The notes under the pieces were generated by a model. The model did not search any database. It was not told where the DNA came from and saw only the letters and a list, made by a program, of their open reading frames with translations. DNA of 64,000 nt, taken from CAMLIZ01 sp036231905 (GTDB lineage: Bacteria > Pseudomonadota > Gammaproteobacteria > Burkholderiales > Burkholderiaceae_C). This document shows positions 1-9,074 of this stretch, one piece after another; position 1 is the stretch's first letter, and each line of letters starts with the position of its first letter. Position numbers and translations under genes: made by a program. The DNA is taken from contig NZ_JAZARE010000012.1 in the NCBI RefSeq assembly GCF_036231905.1, positions 113,452 to 177,451 on the forward strand, given 5' to 3'.

Positions 1-379
1 CGTGGCGGGTGGTGGTCTCGCAGCACTGTTCGGTGCGGATGCCGGCCACCATCAGGCGGCGGATGCCATGGGTGTGCAGCCACACCGGCAACTCGCTGCC
101 CACCAGCGCGCTGTGGCGGTGCTTTTCCATCCGAAGGGCCGCATCGAAGGGCGCCAGGCCATCGAGCGCCCGCACCAGCCCGCTGGCCGGGGAAAAGGGG
201 TTGTCGGCGGTGTGCGGCGGATCGGTGTGGAACACCTGCACCACCGGGATGCCGCGCGCCGCGCAGCCGGCGACGAGCGCGTTGCAGCGCTCCAGGAAAG
301 CCGGCAGGTCAGCGTCGGACCAGTAGGGGCGGGCGCGGAACGATTGCTGCACGTCGATGAGCAGGAGGGCGGTTTGCAT
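1..379 (-). CDS. Isochorismatase-family cysteine hydrolase (3' part off the window)
   Basis: The first 126 codons are present and the C-terminus lies beyond the left edge. Isochorismatase-fold enzymes are cytosolic hydrolases of amides or enol ethers that use an Asp-Lys-Cys triad. All three are visible: Asp9 in LLIDVQQSF, Lys86 in RMEKHRHS, and Cys119 in the GIRTEQCCETT nucleophile loop. The ATG at 379 opens with the typical hydrophobic first strand. It is the last of three co-oriented hydrolase genes, 92 bases after the DUF2817 gene, so it may be co-transcribed. The substrate cannot be inferred; nicotinamidase-like or general amidase roles are both possible. Confidence 0.85.
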   Translation of the reverse strand, partial: MQTALLLIDVQQSFRARPYWSDADLPAFLERCNALVAGCAARGIPVVQVFHTDPPHTADNPFSPASGLVRALDGLAPFDAALRMEKHRHSALVGSELPVWLHTHGIRRLMVAGIRTEQCCETTTRH

Positions 380-471
380 CAGGGGCTCCGGGGTGAAAGT
401 GCCCTCATGGTGCGCCCCGCCGGTCAGTGGGCCAACGCCCGCGGCGGACCCATGGCGGTCATTTCAGGACA

Positions 472-1560
472 TCAGGCGCCCAGCCCCGCGCAGGCCTGCA
501 GCGCCGCCTCGGTGCCCTGCTGCACGATGGCTGCGCGCCAGGCGTCGGTGTCGGTGTAGAACGCGGCCAGCAGCCGCTGCTTGATGGCCTGGGCCTGCGG
601 CGCACCCACCTCCGGATGGTTCTCCAGCCACTGGTCGCCGCGCATCGCCTCGATGGTCTCGCGCAGCGGCACGGTGCCGTACTCCAGCGCGATGCCGGTG
701 TATTCCGCCTGCGGGCACTCCTGGTAGGCCGCCATCCACATCAGGCCTTCGAGCTGGGCCGAGCTGGAGCTGCCGTCGTGGATGGAGGTCACGGCCGGCC
801 CCCACCATTGCTGAGCCCGCGCCCAGGCCTGGGCATCGTCCTGGCAGGCGAAGATGCGTTCGCCCACGCCGGTGGGGCCCAGGCCGGTGTGGAAGTCGAT
901 CCAGCCGAGACGCTCGCAACGCTGGCCATGCTCCTGCAGCACGTGGCGCAAGGTCTGGTGGCTCCAGGTCGGGTTGGCGCCGCCGTAGAACAGGCCCTGG
1001 GGGTGCGTGTACTGGCCGCCGCTGATCGCCTGCTGCAAGGCCTTTTCGCCATGCTGTGCGAGGAAGCGCATCAGCACCGCTTCGTTTTCGGGCGTGGGTG
1101 GCCACTGCGGTGGCACCAGCGCGTGCGCGATCTCCTCATAGCCCGGGTTGGTGGGCGGCGGGCGGGAGAAGTCGATGAAGTTGCGGTTCAGGTCCACGTT
1201 TTCATGGGTGGTGCGCCGCCACCATGAAAAACCGTAGGGGTTGAGGGCGTGGATGTAGAGCACGGCGGCGCCCGCCGCGTCGGCCGCACGATGAAAGGCC
1301 GGGTCCGACAGCAGGGCGATCTGCACGCCGGAGCCGCAATAGCCTTCCACGCCATGGCAGGCGCTGGTCAGGACCAGCAAGCGCCTTGCGTCGGCGGCGC
1401 CGAAACGCGCCACGTCCATGGCCAGCACCTCGCCGTCGCGGCCCAGCAGCGGGTGGCGGTGGCTGTGCACATCCAGGCCGGCAGTCTCGGCAGCGGCCAG
1501 GAACTTCTCGCGCGCCTCCCGGTAGCTGCGGGAGAAGAACTCGGTGACGGAAGAGGGCAT
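472..1560 (-). CDS. DUF2817 / M14-like zinc metallopeptidase-family protein
   Basis: This 362-residue protein matches the DUF2817 family, a carboxypeptidase-A-like (M14) fold. Zinc-ligand-like motifs occur in the expected order: HGVEG (His69, Glu72), DLNRNF near residue 128, an IDFHTGLG motif near 220-230 with the third ligand His, and LEYGT near 290 with the candidate catalytic Glu. There is no signal peptide, so it is probably cytosolic. It starts 10 bases after the M20 amidohydrolase stop, which suggests co-transcription and joint use on amide- or peptide-bonded substrates. The family is known only by fold, so the reaction is inferred. Confidence 0.85.
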   Translation of the reverse strand: MPSSVTEFFSRSYREAREKFLAAAETAGLDVHSHRHPLLGRDGEVLAMDVARFGAADARRLLVLTSACHGVEGYCGSGVQIALLSDPAFHRAADAAGAAVLYIHALNPYGFSWWRRTTHENVDLNRNFIDFSRPPPTNPGYEEIAHALVPPQWPPTPENEAVLMRFLAQHGEKALQQAISGGQYTHPQGLFYGGANPTWSHQTLRHVLQEHGQRCERLGWIDFHTGLGPTGVGERIFACQDDAQAWARAQQWWGPAVTSIHDGSSSSAQLEGLMWMAAYQECPQAEYTGIALEYGTVPLRETIEAMRGDQWLENHPEVGAPQAQAIKQRLLAAFYTDTDAWRAAIVQQGTEAALQACAGLGA

Positions 1561-1570
1561 CAGTGGCCCT

Positions 1571-2764
1571 TCAACGCGGCGTGGCCAGCCACTGCTCTGC
1601 CATGCGCACCCATACCGTGGCCCCCAGCGGAATCAGGTCGTCGTTGAAGTCGTAGCTGGGGTTGTGCAGCATGCACGGCCCCATGCCATGGCCGCCCGCG
1701 CGGTGCGCGCCGTCGCCGTTGCCGATGAGGAAGTAGCAGCCCGGCTTGGCCTGCAGGAAGTAGCTGAAGTCCTCGGCGCCCATCGTAGGCTCGAAGTCCA
1801 GCACATTGGCCGGCCCCGCCACATCGGCCAGCACCTGCTGCACGAAACGGGTCTCGGCCTCGTGGTTGATGGTGGGCGGGTAGTTGCGGTCGAACTGGAA
1901 CTCGCAGGACGCCTCGAAGGCGGCGCAGGTGGCTTCGGCGATGGTCTTCATGCGCCGTTCGATCAGGTCCAGCACCTCGGTGGTGAAGGTGCGCACCGTG
2001 CCTTCGATCACGCACGCTTCGGGCACCACGTTGGTGGCTTCGCCGGTGTGGATCATGGTGACCGAGATCACCCCGGTGTCGATCGGGCGCTTGTTGCGCG
2101 AGATGATGGTCTGGAAGGCCTGCACCATCTGGCAGGCTGCCGGCACCGGGTCGATGCCCAGGTGCGGCATGGCGCCGTGCGCGCCCTTGCCGCGGATCGT
2201 GATCTTGAACTCGTTGCTGGAGGCGAACACCGGGCCGCTGCGCACCGCGAACTGGCCGACCTGCAGGCCGGGCCAGTTGTGCACGCCGAAGATGGCCTCC
2301 ATCGGGAAGCGCTCGAACAGGCCGTCCTTCATCATCTCGCGTGCGCCGCCACCGCCTTCTTCGGCCGGCTGGAACACCAGGTACACGGTGCCATCGAAGT
2401 TGCGGTGTTTGCTGAGGTGCTTGGCCGCCGCGAGCAGCATGGCGGTGTGGCCATCGTGGCCGCAGGCGTGCATCTTGCCGGGGTGTACGCTGGCATGGCC
2501 GAAGGCATTGCGCTCGGTCATGGGCAGCGCGTCGATGTCGGCGCGCAGGCCCACGGCCCGCGACGAGCTGCCGTTCTTCACGATGCCGACCACGCCGGTC
2601 TTGCCCAGGCCCCGGTGCACCTCGATGCCCCATTCAGAAAGGGCCTTGGCAATCAGGTCCGCGGTGCGGACCTCCTCGAAGCACAGTTCCGGGTGTTGGT
2701 GGATGTCGCGCCGCAGCGCAGCAATGCTGGCCGCGTCGGCCAGGATGGACTCGATCAACTGCAT
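1571..2764 (-). CDS. M20-family amidohydrolase (hippurate hydrolase / N-acyl amino acid hydrolase type)
   Basis: At 397 residues this has the usual length of M20D amidohydrolases, dinuclear metal enzymes that remove acyl groups from N-acyl amino acids or related amides. The metal-binding ACGHDGH motif is at residues 100-106, the catalytic or metal Glu pair in PAEEGGGG near 132-139, and the C-terminal GAEDFSYF metal motif near residue 350. The ATG at 2764 has a GGAG ribosome site. It is first in a minus-strand set followed by the DUF2817 and isochorismatase genes, and is divergent from the molybdoenzyme across about 120 bases. Substrate preference is not readable. Confidence 0.93.
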   Translation of the reverse strand: MQLIESILADAASIAALRRDIHQHPELCFEEVRTADLIAKALSEWGIEVHRGLGKTGVVGIVKNGSSSRAVGLRADIDALPMTERNAFGHASVHPGKMHACGHDGHTAMLLAAAKHLSKHRNFDGTVYLVFQPAEEGGGGAREMMKDGLFERFPMEAIFGVHNWPGLQVGQFAVRSGPVFASSNEFKITIRGKGAHGAMPHLGIDPVPAACQMVQAFQTIISRNKRPIDTGVISVTMIHTGEATNVVPEACVIEGTVRTFTTEVLDLIERRMKTIAEATCAAFEASCEFQFDRNYPPTINHEAETRFVQQVLADVAGPANVLDFEPTMGAEDFSYFLQAKPGCYFLIGNGDGAHRAGGHGMGPCMLHNPSYDFNDDLIPLGATVWVRMAEQWLATPR

Positions 2765-2886
2765 GCTGGTCTCCGGATCGCTGGCCGCTGCGGGCCGCGC
2801 TCGATGGAAAAAGGCATCTTAATGCCGCAACAAGTTGTTTGCCCGAGTGGGGCATGGCGGCTTGTGGCCTGTGCGATATTCGCCCG

Positions 2887-4923
2887 ATGGAAGCCGCTGC
2901 CACCACCGTACGTGCTGCCTGCCCGCACGACTGCCCCGACACCTGCGCGATGCGCGTCACCGTGCAGGACGGCCGCGCGATCCGCGTGCAGGGGGACCCC
3001 GAGCACCCCACCACCCACGGCGCGCTGTGCACCAAGGTCAGCCGCTATCCGGAGCGTACCTACCACCCGGACCGGGTGCTGCATCCGCTCAAGCGCGTGG
3101 GCCCCAAGGGCAGCGGGCAGTTCGAGCGCGTGAGCTGGGACGAGGCGCTGGCTGACATCGCCCAGCGCCTGCAGGCCATTGCCGCACGCGACCCCCAAGC
3201 CATCCTGCCCTACAGCTATGCCGGCACCATGGGGCTGGTGCAGGGGGAGAGCATGGCGGGCCGGTTCTTCCACCGGCTGGGCGCGTCGCTGCTGGATCGC
3301 ACCATCTGCGCCGCCGCCGGCGGCGAGGCGCTGCGCCAGACCTATGGCGGCAAGGTCGGCATGCATGTGGAGTTCTTTGCAGAGAGCCGGTTGATCGTGA
3401 TCTGGGGCAGCAACTCCATCGCCTCCAACCTGCATTTCTGGACCTTCGCGCAGCAGGCCAAACGCAACGGCGCCAAGCTGGTGTGCATTGACCCGCGCAA
3501 GACCGAAACCGCCGACAAGTGCCACCAGCACATCGCGCTGCTGCCCGGCACCGACGGCGCGCTGGCGCTCGGCCTGATGCACGAGCTGATCGTGCACGGC
3601 TGGCTGGACCTGGACTACATCGCCCGCCATGTCGAAGGCTTCGATGCGCTGCGTGAGCGCGCCCTGCAGTGGCCGCCGGAGCGGGCGGCGCAGGTGTGCG
3701 GCATCACGGCCGACGAAGTGCGTGGCCTGGCGCGCGACTACGCCAGCATCGCGCCCGCCGCCATCCGCTTGAACTACGGCATGCAGCGTGTGCGGGGCGG
3801 TGGCAACGCGGCACGCCTGGTCGCGCTGCTGCCCTGCCTGACCGGCGCCTGGCGCCATCGCGCCGGCGGGCTGCTGTTCTCCAGCTCCGGCTGGTTCCCC
3901 ACCAACCCGCAGGCCCTGCAACGGCCCGACCTGCTGACCGGCCGGCAGCCGCGCACCATCAACATGAGCACCATCGGCGACGACCTGCTGCGACCGGGCT
4001 CGCCCGAGTTCGGCCCGAAGATCGAGGCGGTGGTCGTCTACAACAGCAACCCGGTGGCGGTGGCGCCGCAGTCGCCCAAGGTGACACAGGGCTTCCGCCG
4101 CGAGGATCTGTTCACCGTGGTGCTGGAGCACTTCCTCACCGACACGGCCGACCACGCCGACTATGTGTTGCCGGCCACCACCCAGCTCGAGCACCTGGAC
4201 GTGCACCTGAGTTATGGCCACACCTACGCGCTGCTCAACGAGCCGGCCATTGCGCCGGTGGGCGAGGCCAAGCCGAACACGCAGGTGTTCCGCGAGCTGG
4301 CGGCCCGCATGGGCTTCACCGAACCCTGTTTTGCCGACAGCGACGAGGCGATCGCCCGCGTGGCCTTCCGCGGCGACGCGGTGAGCTTCGACGCCCTGCG
4401 CACCCACGGTTGGGTGAAGCTGCCACTGCCCGACGCCCCGTTTGCCGAGGGTGGCTTCCTCACGCCCTCTGGCAAGGCGGTGGCCTGCGCCCCCGGTGTG
4501 GACCTGCCTGACCACCTGCCCAACCACGAGAGCGCCGCCGCCACGCCTGCACTGCATGCGCGCTTTCCGCTGGCAATGATCTCCCCGCCGGCGCGCAACT
4601 TCCTCAACTCCACCTTCGTGAACGTGGTGAGCCTGCGTGCAATCGAAGGCGAGCCCCTGCTCGAGATCCACGAGCAGGATGCCGCACCGCGCGGCATCCA
4701 CAGCGGCGCGATGGTGCGCGTGTTCAACGAGCGCGGCGAATACCGCTGCCGCGCCGAAGTGAGCGTGCGGGCGCGGCCCGGCGTGGTGAACGGCCTGGGC
4801 GTGTGGTGGCGCAAGTTCGGGCCGGACGGCACCAATGTCAACGAGGTCACGCACCAGCAGCTCACCGACCTGGGCCGCGCGCCCAGCTTCTACGACTGCC
4901 TGGTCGAGGTGGCGGCGGTTTGA
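2887..4923 (+). CDS. Molybdopterin (bis-MGD) oxidoreductase with N-terminal 4Fe-4S site
   Basis: This 678-residue protein belongs to the DMSO-reductase superfamily. Cys12, Cys16 and Cys20 in CPHDCPDTC, with Cys48 in HGALCTK, form the N-terminal [4Fe-4S] site. The catalytic Molybdopterin domain follows, and a C-terminal Molydop_binding domain includes INxSTIGDDLLRPGSPE and RNFLNSTF. No Tat signal is seen and no partner electron-transfer or chaperone subunit is adjacent, so it looks like a single-subunit cytosolic enzyme. The open frame extends upstream, but ATG 2887 places the Fe-S cluster at the normal distance from the N-terminus. The electron acceptor and substrate are unknown. Confidence 0.9.
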   Translation: MEAAATTVRAACPHDCPDTCAMRVTVQDGRAIRVQGDPEHPTTHGALCTKVSRYPERTYHPDRVLHPLKRVGPKGSGQFERVSWDEALADIAQRLQAIAARDPQAILPYSYAGTMGLVQGESMAGRFFHRLGASLLDRTICAAAGGEALRQTYGGKVGMHVEFFAESRLIVIWGSNSIASNLHFWTFAQQAKRNGAKLVCIDPRKTETADKCHQHIALLPGTDGALALGLMHELIVHGWLDLDYIARHVEGFDALRERALQWPPERAAQVCGITADEVRGLARDYASIAPAAIRLNYGMQRVRGGGNAARLVALLPCLTGAWRHRAGGLLFSSSGWFPTNPQALQRPDLLTGRQPRTINMSTIGDDLLRPGSPEFGPKIEAVVVYNSNPVAVAPQSPKVTQGFRREDLFTVVLEHFLTDTADHADYVLPATTQLEHLDVHLSYGHTYALLNEPAIAPVGEAKPNTQVFRELAARMGFTEPCFADSDEAIARVAFRGDAVSFDALRTHGWVKLPLPDAPFAEGGFLTPSGKAVACAPGVDLPDHLPNHESAAATPALHARFPLAMISPPARNFLNSTFVNVVSLRAIEGEPLLEIHEQDAAPRGIHSGAMVRVFNERGEYRCRAEVSVRARPGVVNGLGVWWRKFGPDGTNVNEVTHQQLTDLGRAPSFYDCLVEVAAV

Positions 4924-4928
4924 CGGGG

Positions 4929-6014
4929 ATGCGCCGTTTTGTGCGTGCGGGGTGGTGGCTGCTGCTGGCCGCGGCGGTGGCAGCGGGCCTGGCCGGCTGC
5001 GGATCGGTGAGCTACTTTGCGCAATCGGTGCACGGCCACCTGAGCCTGATGGGTGCCGCCCGCCCGGTGCCCGACTGGCTGGACGATCCGCAGACCCCGC
5101 CCAAGCTGCGCGAACGCCTGGTGCTGGCCAGCCGCATGCGCGAGTTCTCGGTGAGTGAGCTGCACCTGCCGGACAACAACAGCTACCGCCGTTTTGCCGA
5201 CCTGAAGCGTGGCGCCGCGGTGTGGAACGTGGTGGCCGCGCCAGAGCTGTCGCTCACGCTCAAGACCACCTGCTTCCCGGTGGTGGGTTGCGTGGGCTAC
5301 CGTGGCTTCTTCGAGCGGGCCGCGGCCGACAAGGCGGCCCAGGAGTTGCGCGAGCAAGGCTACGAGGTGTCGGTGTACGGCGTGCCGGCGTATTCCACCC
5401 TCGGCTGGACCAACCTCTTTGGCGGCGACCCGCTGCTGTCCACCTTCATCAGCTACCCCGAAGGGGAACTGGCCCGCATGATCTTCCATGAGCTGGCGCA
5501 CCAGGTGGCCTATGCCAAGGGCGACACCATGTTCAACGAGTCCTTTGCCACCACGGTGGAAACCATCGGCGGCGAGCGCTGGCTGCAGCGGCACGCCGAA
5601 CCGGCGGCGCGCGAGGAGTACGAGCGCTATGACGCCCGCCGGCGCGACTTCCGCACGCTCACCCAGCGCTACCGCGACCAGCTGGACGCGCTGTTCAAGA
5701 GCGACAAGCCCGATGTTGACAAGCGCGCCGGCAAGGCCGCGCTGATGCGGCAGATGCGCGAGGACTATGCGCGCCTGAAGGCCGAACGCTGGGGCGGCTA
5801 CAGCGGCTATGACGCCTGGTTCCAGAATGCCAACAACGCGTCCCTTGGCGTGCAATCGGCCTACACCGCGCTGGTGCCCAACTTCCAGCGCCTGTTCGAG
5901 CGCCAGGGTGGCGACTTCGACCGGTTCTATGCCGAGGTCAAGCGCCTGGCCGCCTTGCCGCGCGACGAACGCCGCGCCACACTGGGCGCCGACCGCTCAC
6001 TTGCCACCGATTGA
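4929..6014 (+). CDS. Predicted aminopeptidase, lipoprotein (COG4324 type)
   Basis: A 361-residue envelope zinc peptidase. Residues 1-24 form a lipoprotein signal (RAGWWLLLAAAV then LAGC, Cys24). HELAH at residues 187-191 is a gluzincin-type HEXXH, followed by a FNESFAT Glu about 19 residues later as third ligand. Length and motifs match the predicted aminopeptidase family (Pfam Aminopep). ATG 4929 lies 5 bases after the molybdoenzyme stop, so the two are probably co-transcribed. The Cys after the lipobox is followed by GS, not Asp, which favours outer-membrane sorting. The activity name is by family only. Confidence 0.88.
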   Translation: MRRFVRAGWWLLLAAAVAAGLAGCGSVSYFAQSVHGHLSLMGAARPVPDWLDDPQTPPKLRERLVLASRMREFSVSELHLPDNNSYRRFADLKRGAAVWNVVAAPELSLTLKTTCFPVVGCVGYRGFFERAAADKAAQELREQGYEVSVYGVPAYSTLGWTNLFGGDPLLSTFISYPEGELARMIFHELAHQVAYAKGDTMFNESFATTVETIGGERWLQRHAEPAAREEYERYDARRRDFRTLTQRYRDQLDALFKSDKPDVDKRAGKAALMRQMREDYARLKAERWGGYSGYDAWFQNANNASLGVQSAYTALVPNFQRLFERQGGDFDRFYAEVKRLAALPRDERRATLGADRSLATD

Positions 6015-6029
6015 CCTCGAACAGTCCCC

Positions 6030-6344
6030 ATGGCTGACATCCACATCCGACGCGACCACACCCTCGGCCTGCCCAAGGCCCGCAAGCTGGCCTGGGCCTG
6101 GGCCGAGAAGGTGGAGGAGAAGTTCGACATGGAGTGCACGGTGATCGAGGGCGACACCAGCGACACGGTGGAGTTCACCCGCAGCGGGGTGACCGGCCAG
6201 CTCACCGTGGCCCCGGATCATTTCGAGCTGGAGGCCAAGCTCGGGTTCCTGCTCGGTGCCTTCAGCAAGACCATCGAAGCGGAGATCGAGAAGGAGCTAG
6301 ACGCTCTGCTCAGCGCAAAGAAGGCGAAGCCGGCGAAGCGCTGA
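6030..6344 (+). CDS. Polyhydroxyalkanoic acid system family protein (PHA_gran_rgn)
   Basis: This 104-residue protein matches the small PHA-system family: MADIHIRRDHTLG start, amphipathic helix KARKLAWAWAEKVEEKF, then short beta strands and a Lys/Ala-rich tail. In other proteobacteria such genes are associated with polyhydroxyalkanoate granule metabolism; the biochemical role is not settled. It follows the aminopeptidase gene by 15 bases and ends in a strong hairpin. Downstream genes encode an acyl-CoA-binding protein and a wax ester synthase, so a storage-lipid context is plausible but inferred. Confidence 0.8.
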   Translation: MADIHIRRDHTLGLPKARKLAWAWAEKVEEKFDMECTVIEGDTSDTVEFTRSGVTGQLTVAPDHFELEAKLGFLLGAFSKTIEAEIEKELDALLSAKKAKPAKR

Positions 6345-6370
6345 CACCGTCGTTCTGGCGGCGGTGTCAG
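6341..6370. terminator. Hairpin between convergent PHA-system and acyl-CoA-binding genes
   Basis: A 9-bp perfect stem (CTGACACCG with CGGTGTCAG, 12-base loop) overlaps the PHA-system stop codon. There is no clear T-tract, so it may be a bidirectional or Rho-assisted terminator, or an mRNA 3'-end stabiliser. Confidence 0.5.
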
Positions 6371-6457
6371 GGGCAGGCCGTCCAAGGCTGGCGCGTGGCC
6401 CACTTCACTCATGTCCCCCGGCGGCCCGATCAGCGCGCCGGCCCACGCGCGTTGCGT

Positions 6458-6712
6458 TTACTTCAACGACTCGATCAGGTCGATGTACTCCTGCATGGCT
6501 TCTTCGCTGCTCTTGCCCTTCAGGCCGTCCCAGGCGTCGAACTTTGCGCGGCCCACCATGTCGGTGAAACCGGGGCGCTTGCCTTCCACGTCACCTGTGG
6601 TGGCCTGCTTGTACAGCGCGTAGATCTTGAGCAGGGTCATGTTGTCCGGCTTCTCCGGCAACTGTTTGGATTCGGCGACGGCTTGTTCGAATTGCGCTTT
6701 GAGGTCGGCCAC
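6458..6712 (-). CDS. Acyl-CoA-binding protein (ACBP)
   Basis: An 84-residue protein with the four-helix ACBP fold signatures: LKAQFEQAVAESKQLP, the NMTLLKIYALYKQATTGDV core that binds the CoA head group, KFDAWDGLKGKSSEEAMQEYI, and a closing helix. ACBPs bind long-chain acyl-CoA in the cytosol and present it to acyltransferases and beta-oxidation enzymes. The start is GTG 6712 with AGGAGAC upstream; no better ATG exists in frame. It lies divergent from the wax ester synthase across about 110 bases, which fits a role in supplying acyl-CoA. Confidence 0.93.
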   Translation of the reverse strand: MADLKAQFEQAVAESKQLPEKPDNMTLLKIYALYKQATTGDVEGKRPGFTDMVGRAKFDAWDGLKGKSSEEAMQEYIDLIESLK

Positions 6713-6821
6713 GGGAAGTCTCCTGCGTGAAAATCGGAATTGACGGGGGCAATGGTACTCAGCATCGTCCCGATCCAGCAGGGCGCGCGCCCTAGAACAG
6801 CAAACCCGGGAGACCCGACTG

Positions 6822-8240
6822 ATGCCCAAGGCCATCGAGCGCATGTCGCGCGTGGACACTGCGTGGCTGCGCATGGACACCGACGCAAACATCATGATGA
6901 TTGTCGGCGTCTGGATGCTGGAGCCCCGGCTGTCCTACGAAGCGCTGTGCGAGCGCGCCTCAGCCAGCCTGCTGAAGTACAACCGCTTCCGCCAGCGTGT
7001 GGTCGAAGACGCCATGGGCGCGACCTGGGTGGAGGATGAGCACTTCGACATCCATCACCACGTGCAGCTGGAAACGCTGCATCGCAAGCGCGGCCAGACG
7101 GCGCAGGCGGCGCTGCAGCAGCGGGTGGCGGAGCTGGCCGCCACCCCGCTGGACCCGGCGCACCCGCTCTGGCAGTTCCAGCTGATCGAGGACGTGGACG
7201 GCCAGAGCGCGCTCATCTGCCGCATCCACCATTGCATCGGCGACGGCATCGCGCTGATCTCGGTGATGCTGTCCATCGCGGATGGCGGCAAGCCACCGCC
7301 GGCACGCAAGCAGAAGGCCGACGACGAGAGCGACTGGTGGACCGACGCGCTCATCAAGCCGCTCACGGGCCTCACGGTCAAGGCGATCGGCATGTATGGC
7401 GATGGCGTGGCCAAGTCGGTGGAGATGCTGGCCAACCCGTACCAGCCGCTGTTCGGCTCGGTGGAGATGGCCAAGACCGGGTTCCAGGTGATCAATGACG
7501 TGGCGGCGCTGGCGCTGATGAGCGACGACTCGCCCACGCGCCTGAAAGGCAAGGCCACGCCGGGCAAGCGGGTGGCCTGGGGCCAGCCGCTGCCGCTGGA
7601 AGAGGTGAAGGCGGTCGGCAAGGCCTTCAACTGCTCCATCAACGACGTGCTGCTGGCCAGCGTGGCGGGCGCCATCGGCGACTACCTGCGCGACAAGGGC
7701 GACGATCCCGCCGGCAAGGAGATCCGCGCCATGGTGCCGGTGAACCTGCGGCCGATGGACAAGGCCCACCAGTTGGGCAACCGCTTCGGCCTGGTGCCAC
7801 TGACGCTGCCGATCGGCATCGCCAACCCGGTGGAGCGGCTGTATGCCGTGCGGGCCCGCATGAATGAACTCAAGGGCAGCTACCAGCCGCTGCTGGCCTT
7901 TGGCGTGCTGGCAGTGGCCGGACTCCTGATCAAGCCGGTGCAGGCCGCGCTGCTGAACATGTTCGCCAAGAAGGCCACGGCGGTAATGACCAACGTGCCA
8001 GGCCCCAAGGAGCCGCTGAAGTTCTGCGGCAGCACGGTCAGGCAGGTGATGTTCTGGGTGCCGCAGTCCGGCGACATCGGCATGGGCGTGAGCATCCTCA
8101 GCTACGGCGGCGGGGTGCAGTTTGGGCTGATCACCGACCGCAAGCTGTGTCCGGACCCGGAGGCGATCATCGAGCGCTTCGCGCCCGAGTTCGAGAAGCT
8201 GCTGATGCTGGCGCTGATGTTGCCGTGGGAGCCTGCCTGA
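6822..8240 (+). CDS. Wax ester synthase / acyl-CoA:diacylglycerol acyltransferase (WS/DGAT)
   Basis: A 472-residue bifunctional acyltransferase of the WS/DGAT family. The catalytic HHxxxDG motif is HHCIGDG at residues 136-142, with His137 as the expected base. The C-terminal DUF1298 half includes MVPVNLRP near residue 305 and the conserved TNVPGP region near residue 388. These enzymes esterify acyl-CoA to fatty alcohols or diacylglycerol and coat storage lipid bodies. It starts at ATG 6822 with a GGGAGA site. The neighbouring ACBP and TPR genes make this a small lipid-storage locus. Confidence 0.93.
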   Translation: MPKAIERMSRVDTAWLRMDTDANIMMIVGVWMLEPRLSYEALCERASASLLKYNRFRQRVVEDAMGATWVEDEHFDIHHHVQLETLHRKRGQTAQAALQQRVAELAATPLDPAHPLWQFQLIEDVDGQSALICRIHHCIGDGIALISVMLSIADGGKPPPARKQKADDESDWWTDALIKPLTGLTVKAIGMYGDGVAKSVEMLANPYQPLFGSVEMAKTGFQVINDVAALALMSDDSPTRLKGKATPGKRVAWGQPLPLEEVKAVGKAFNCSINDVLLASVAGAIGDYLRDKGDDPAGKEIRAMVPVNLRPMDKAHQLGNRFGLVPLTLPIGIANPVERLYAVRARMNELKGSYQPLLAFGVLAVAGLLIKPVQAALLNMFAKKATAVMTNVPGPKEPLKFCGSTVRQVMFWVPQSGDIGMGVSILSYGGGVQFGLITDRKLCPDPEAIIERFAPEFEKLLMLALMLPWEPA

Positions 8241-8261
8241 GCCGCGGGCCCTCGGCGGCTC
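8239..8261. terminator. Hairpin shared by two convergent genes
   Basis: A 7-bp perfect inverted repeat (GAGCCGC / GCGGCTC, 9-base loop) spans the 19-base gap between the WS/DGAT stop and the TPR stop. It lacks a T-tract on either side. Confidence 0.4.
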
Positions 8262-9036
8262 ATTCGTCTTCCAACTCGGCCTTGGCCATCTCCACGTCCA
8301 ACCGCTCCATCGCGTCCATCGGCGTGCAGGCGGCGGCGTCGGCGTAGAGCTTTTCCGCTTCCTTCATCTTCTTGTCGCCTTCGAGCATCACCAGCCCGTT
8401 GGCGTACTCCACCATCGCGATGGCCGACGTGGGGTTGAGCTTGAGGGCTTCCTTGTACATCTTCAGGCCGGTGTCCTTGCTCGCGCCCTGGGTCTTGCCC
8501 AGCAGCGAGCCCACCTTGTCGATCACCTCGGCATGGAAGGCGCCCAGCGCGATGTGGGCGTCGGCGTGCTTGGGCGCCAGCTTGATGGTGGTTTCCAGCG
8601 CCGTCTTCACCTTGCCGCCCAGGCCCTGGGCCAGCGCCTTGGCCACGCTGATGCCCTGGCTGTAGCGGCCCAGCGCATAGGCCATCCAGTAGTGCGCGTT
8701 GGGGTTCTTGGGCTCGGCGCCGGCCTGTGCCTCGGCGCGCTCGGCCACCTCCATGAACATCACCAGCTTGGTCTTTTCGTTCTTTTCCAGGTAGTTGGCG
8801 TAGATGGCCTGCGCCTTGTTGGCCACCGTGATGCCGGCGTCGCCCGCCTTCAGGCCCGCCTCGTGGGCCTTCTGGAATTCACCGGCGTGGAACAGCGCCC
8901 AGGCGGCCAACACCTTGTCGTCCTTGGGGAAGGGCTCGGCGTCGCCGGCATGCAGGCGGGCCCAGTGTTTCTTCAGCGCCGCGGCGTCGTAGCTGTACTC
9001 GGCGTTGTCGTAGGGAAAGGCGGTCCACTTGGCCAT
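8260..9036 (-). CDS. TPR-repeat protein, cytosolic
   Basis: A 258-residue helical protein without signal peptide. Tetratricopeptide-like pairs are visible: LAAWALFHAGEFQKAHEAGLKAG near residues 45-67, NAHYWMAYALGRYSQG near 115, HADAHIALGAFHAEV near 155, and TGLKMYKEALKLNPTSAIAMVEYANGLVMLE near 190-220. TPR proteins are usually assembly scaffolds; no partner is evident. ATG 9036 has an AAGGAGA site. It sits 38 bases after the TetR gene in the same direction, so it may be controlled by that regulator. Confidence 0.8.
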   Translation of the reverse strand: MAKWTAFPYDNAEYSYDAAALKKHWARLHAGDAEPFPKDDKVLAAWALFHAGEFQKAHEAGLKAGDAGITVANKAQAIYANYLEKNEKTKLVMFMEVAERAEAQAGAEPKNPNAHYWMAYALGRYSQGISVAKALAQGLGGKVKTALETTIKLAPKHADAHIALGAFHAEVIDKVGSLLGKTQGASKDTGLKMYKEALKLNPTSAIAMVEYANGLVMLEGDKKMKEAEKLYADAAACTPMDAMERLDVEMAKAELEDE

Positions 9037-9074
9037 GCTGAAAGTCTCCTTGGGGGCGTTGAAGGGCAGGGCGT

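Noticed and set aside
1544..3133. A 529-codon plus-strand frame across the M20 amidohydrolase and into the molybdoenzyme
   Set aside because: It crosses two well-supported genes and shows only His/Ala/Arg-rich shadow sequence.
2755..4854. A 699-codon open frame opposite the molybdoenzyme
   Set aside because: The plus-strand protein has the full bis-MGD family architecture; the minus frame has no recognisable motif.
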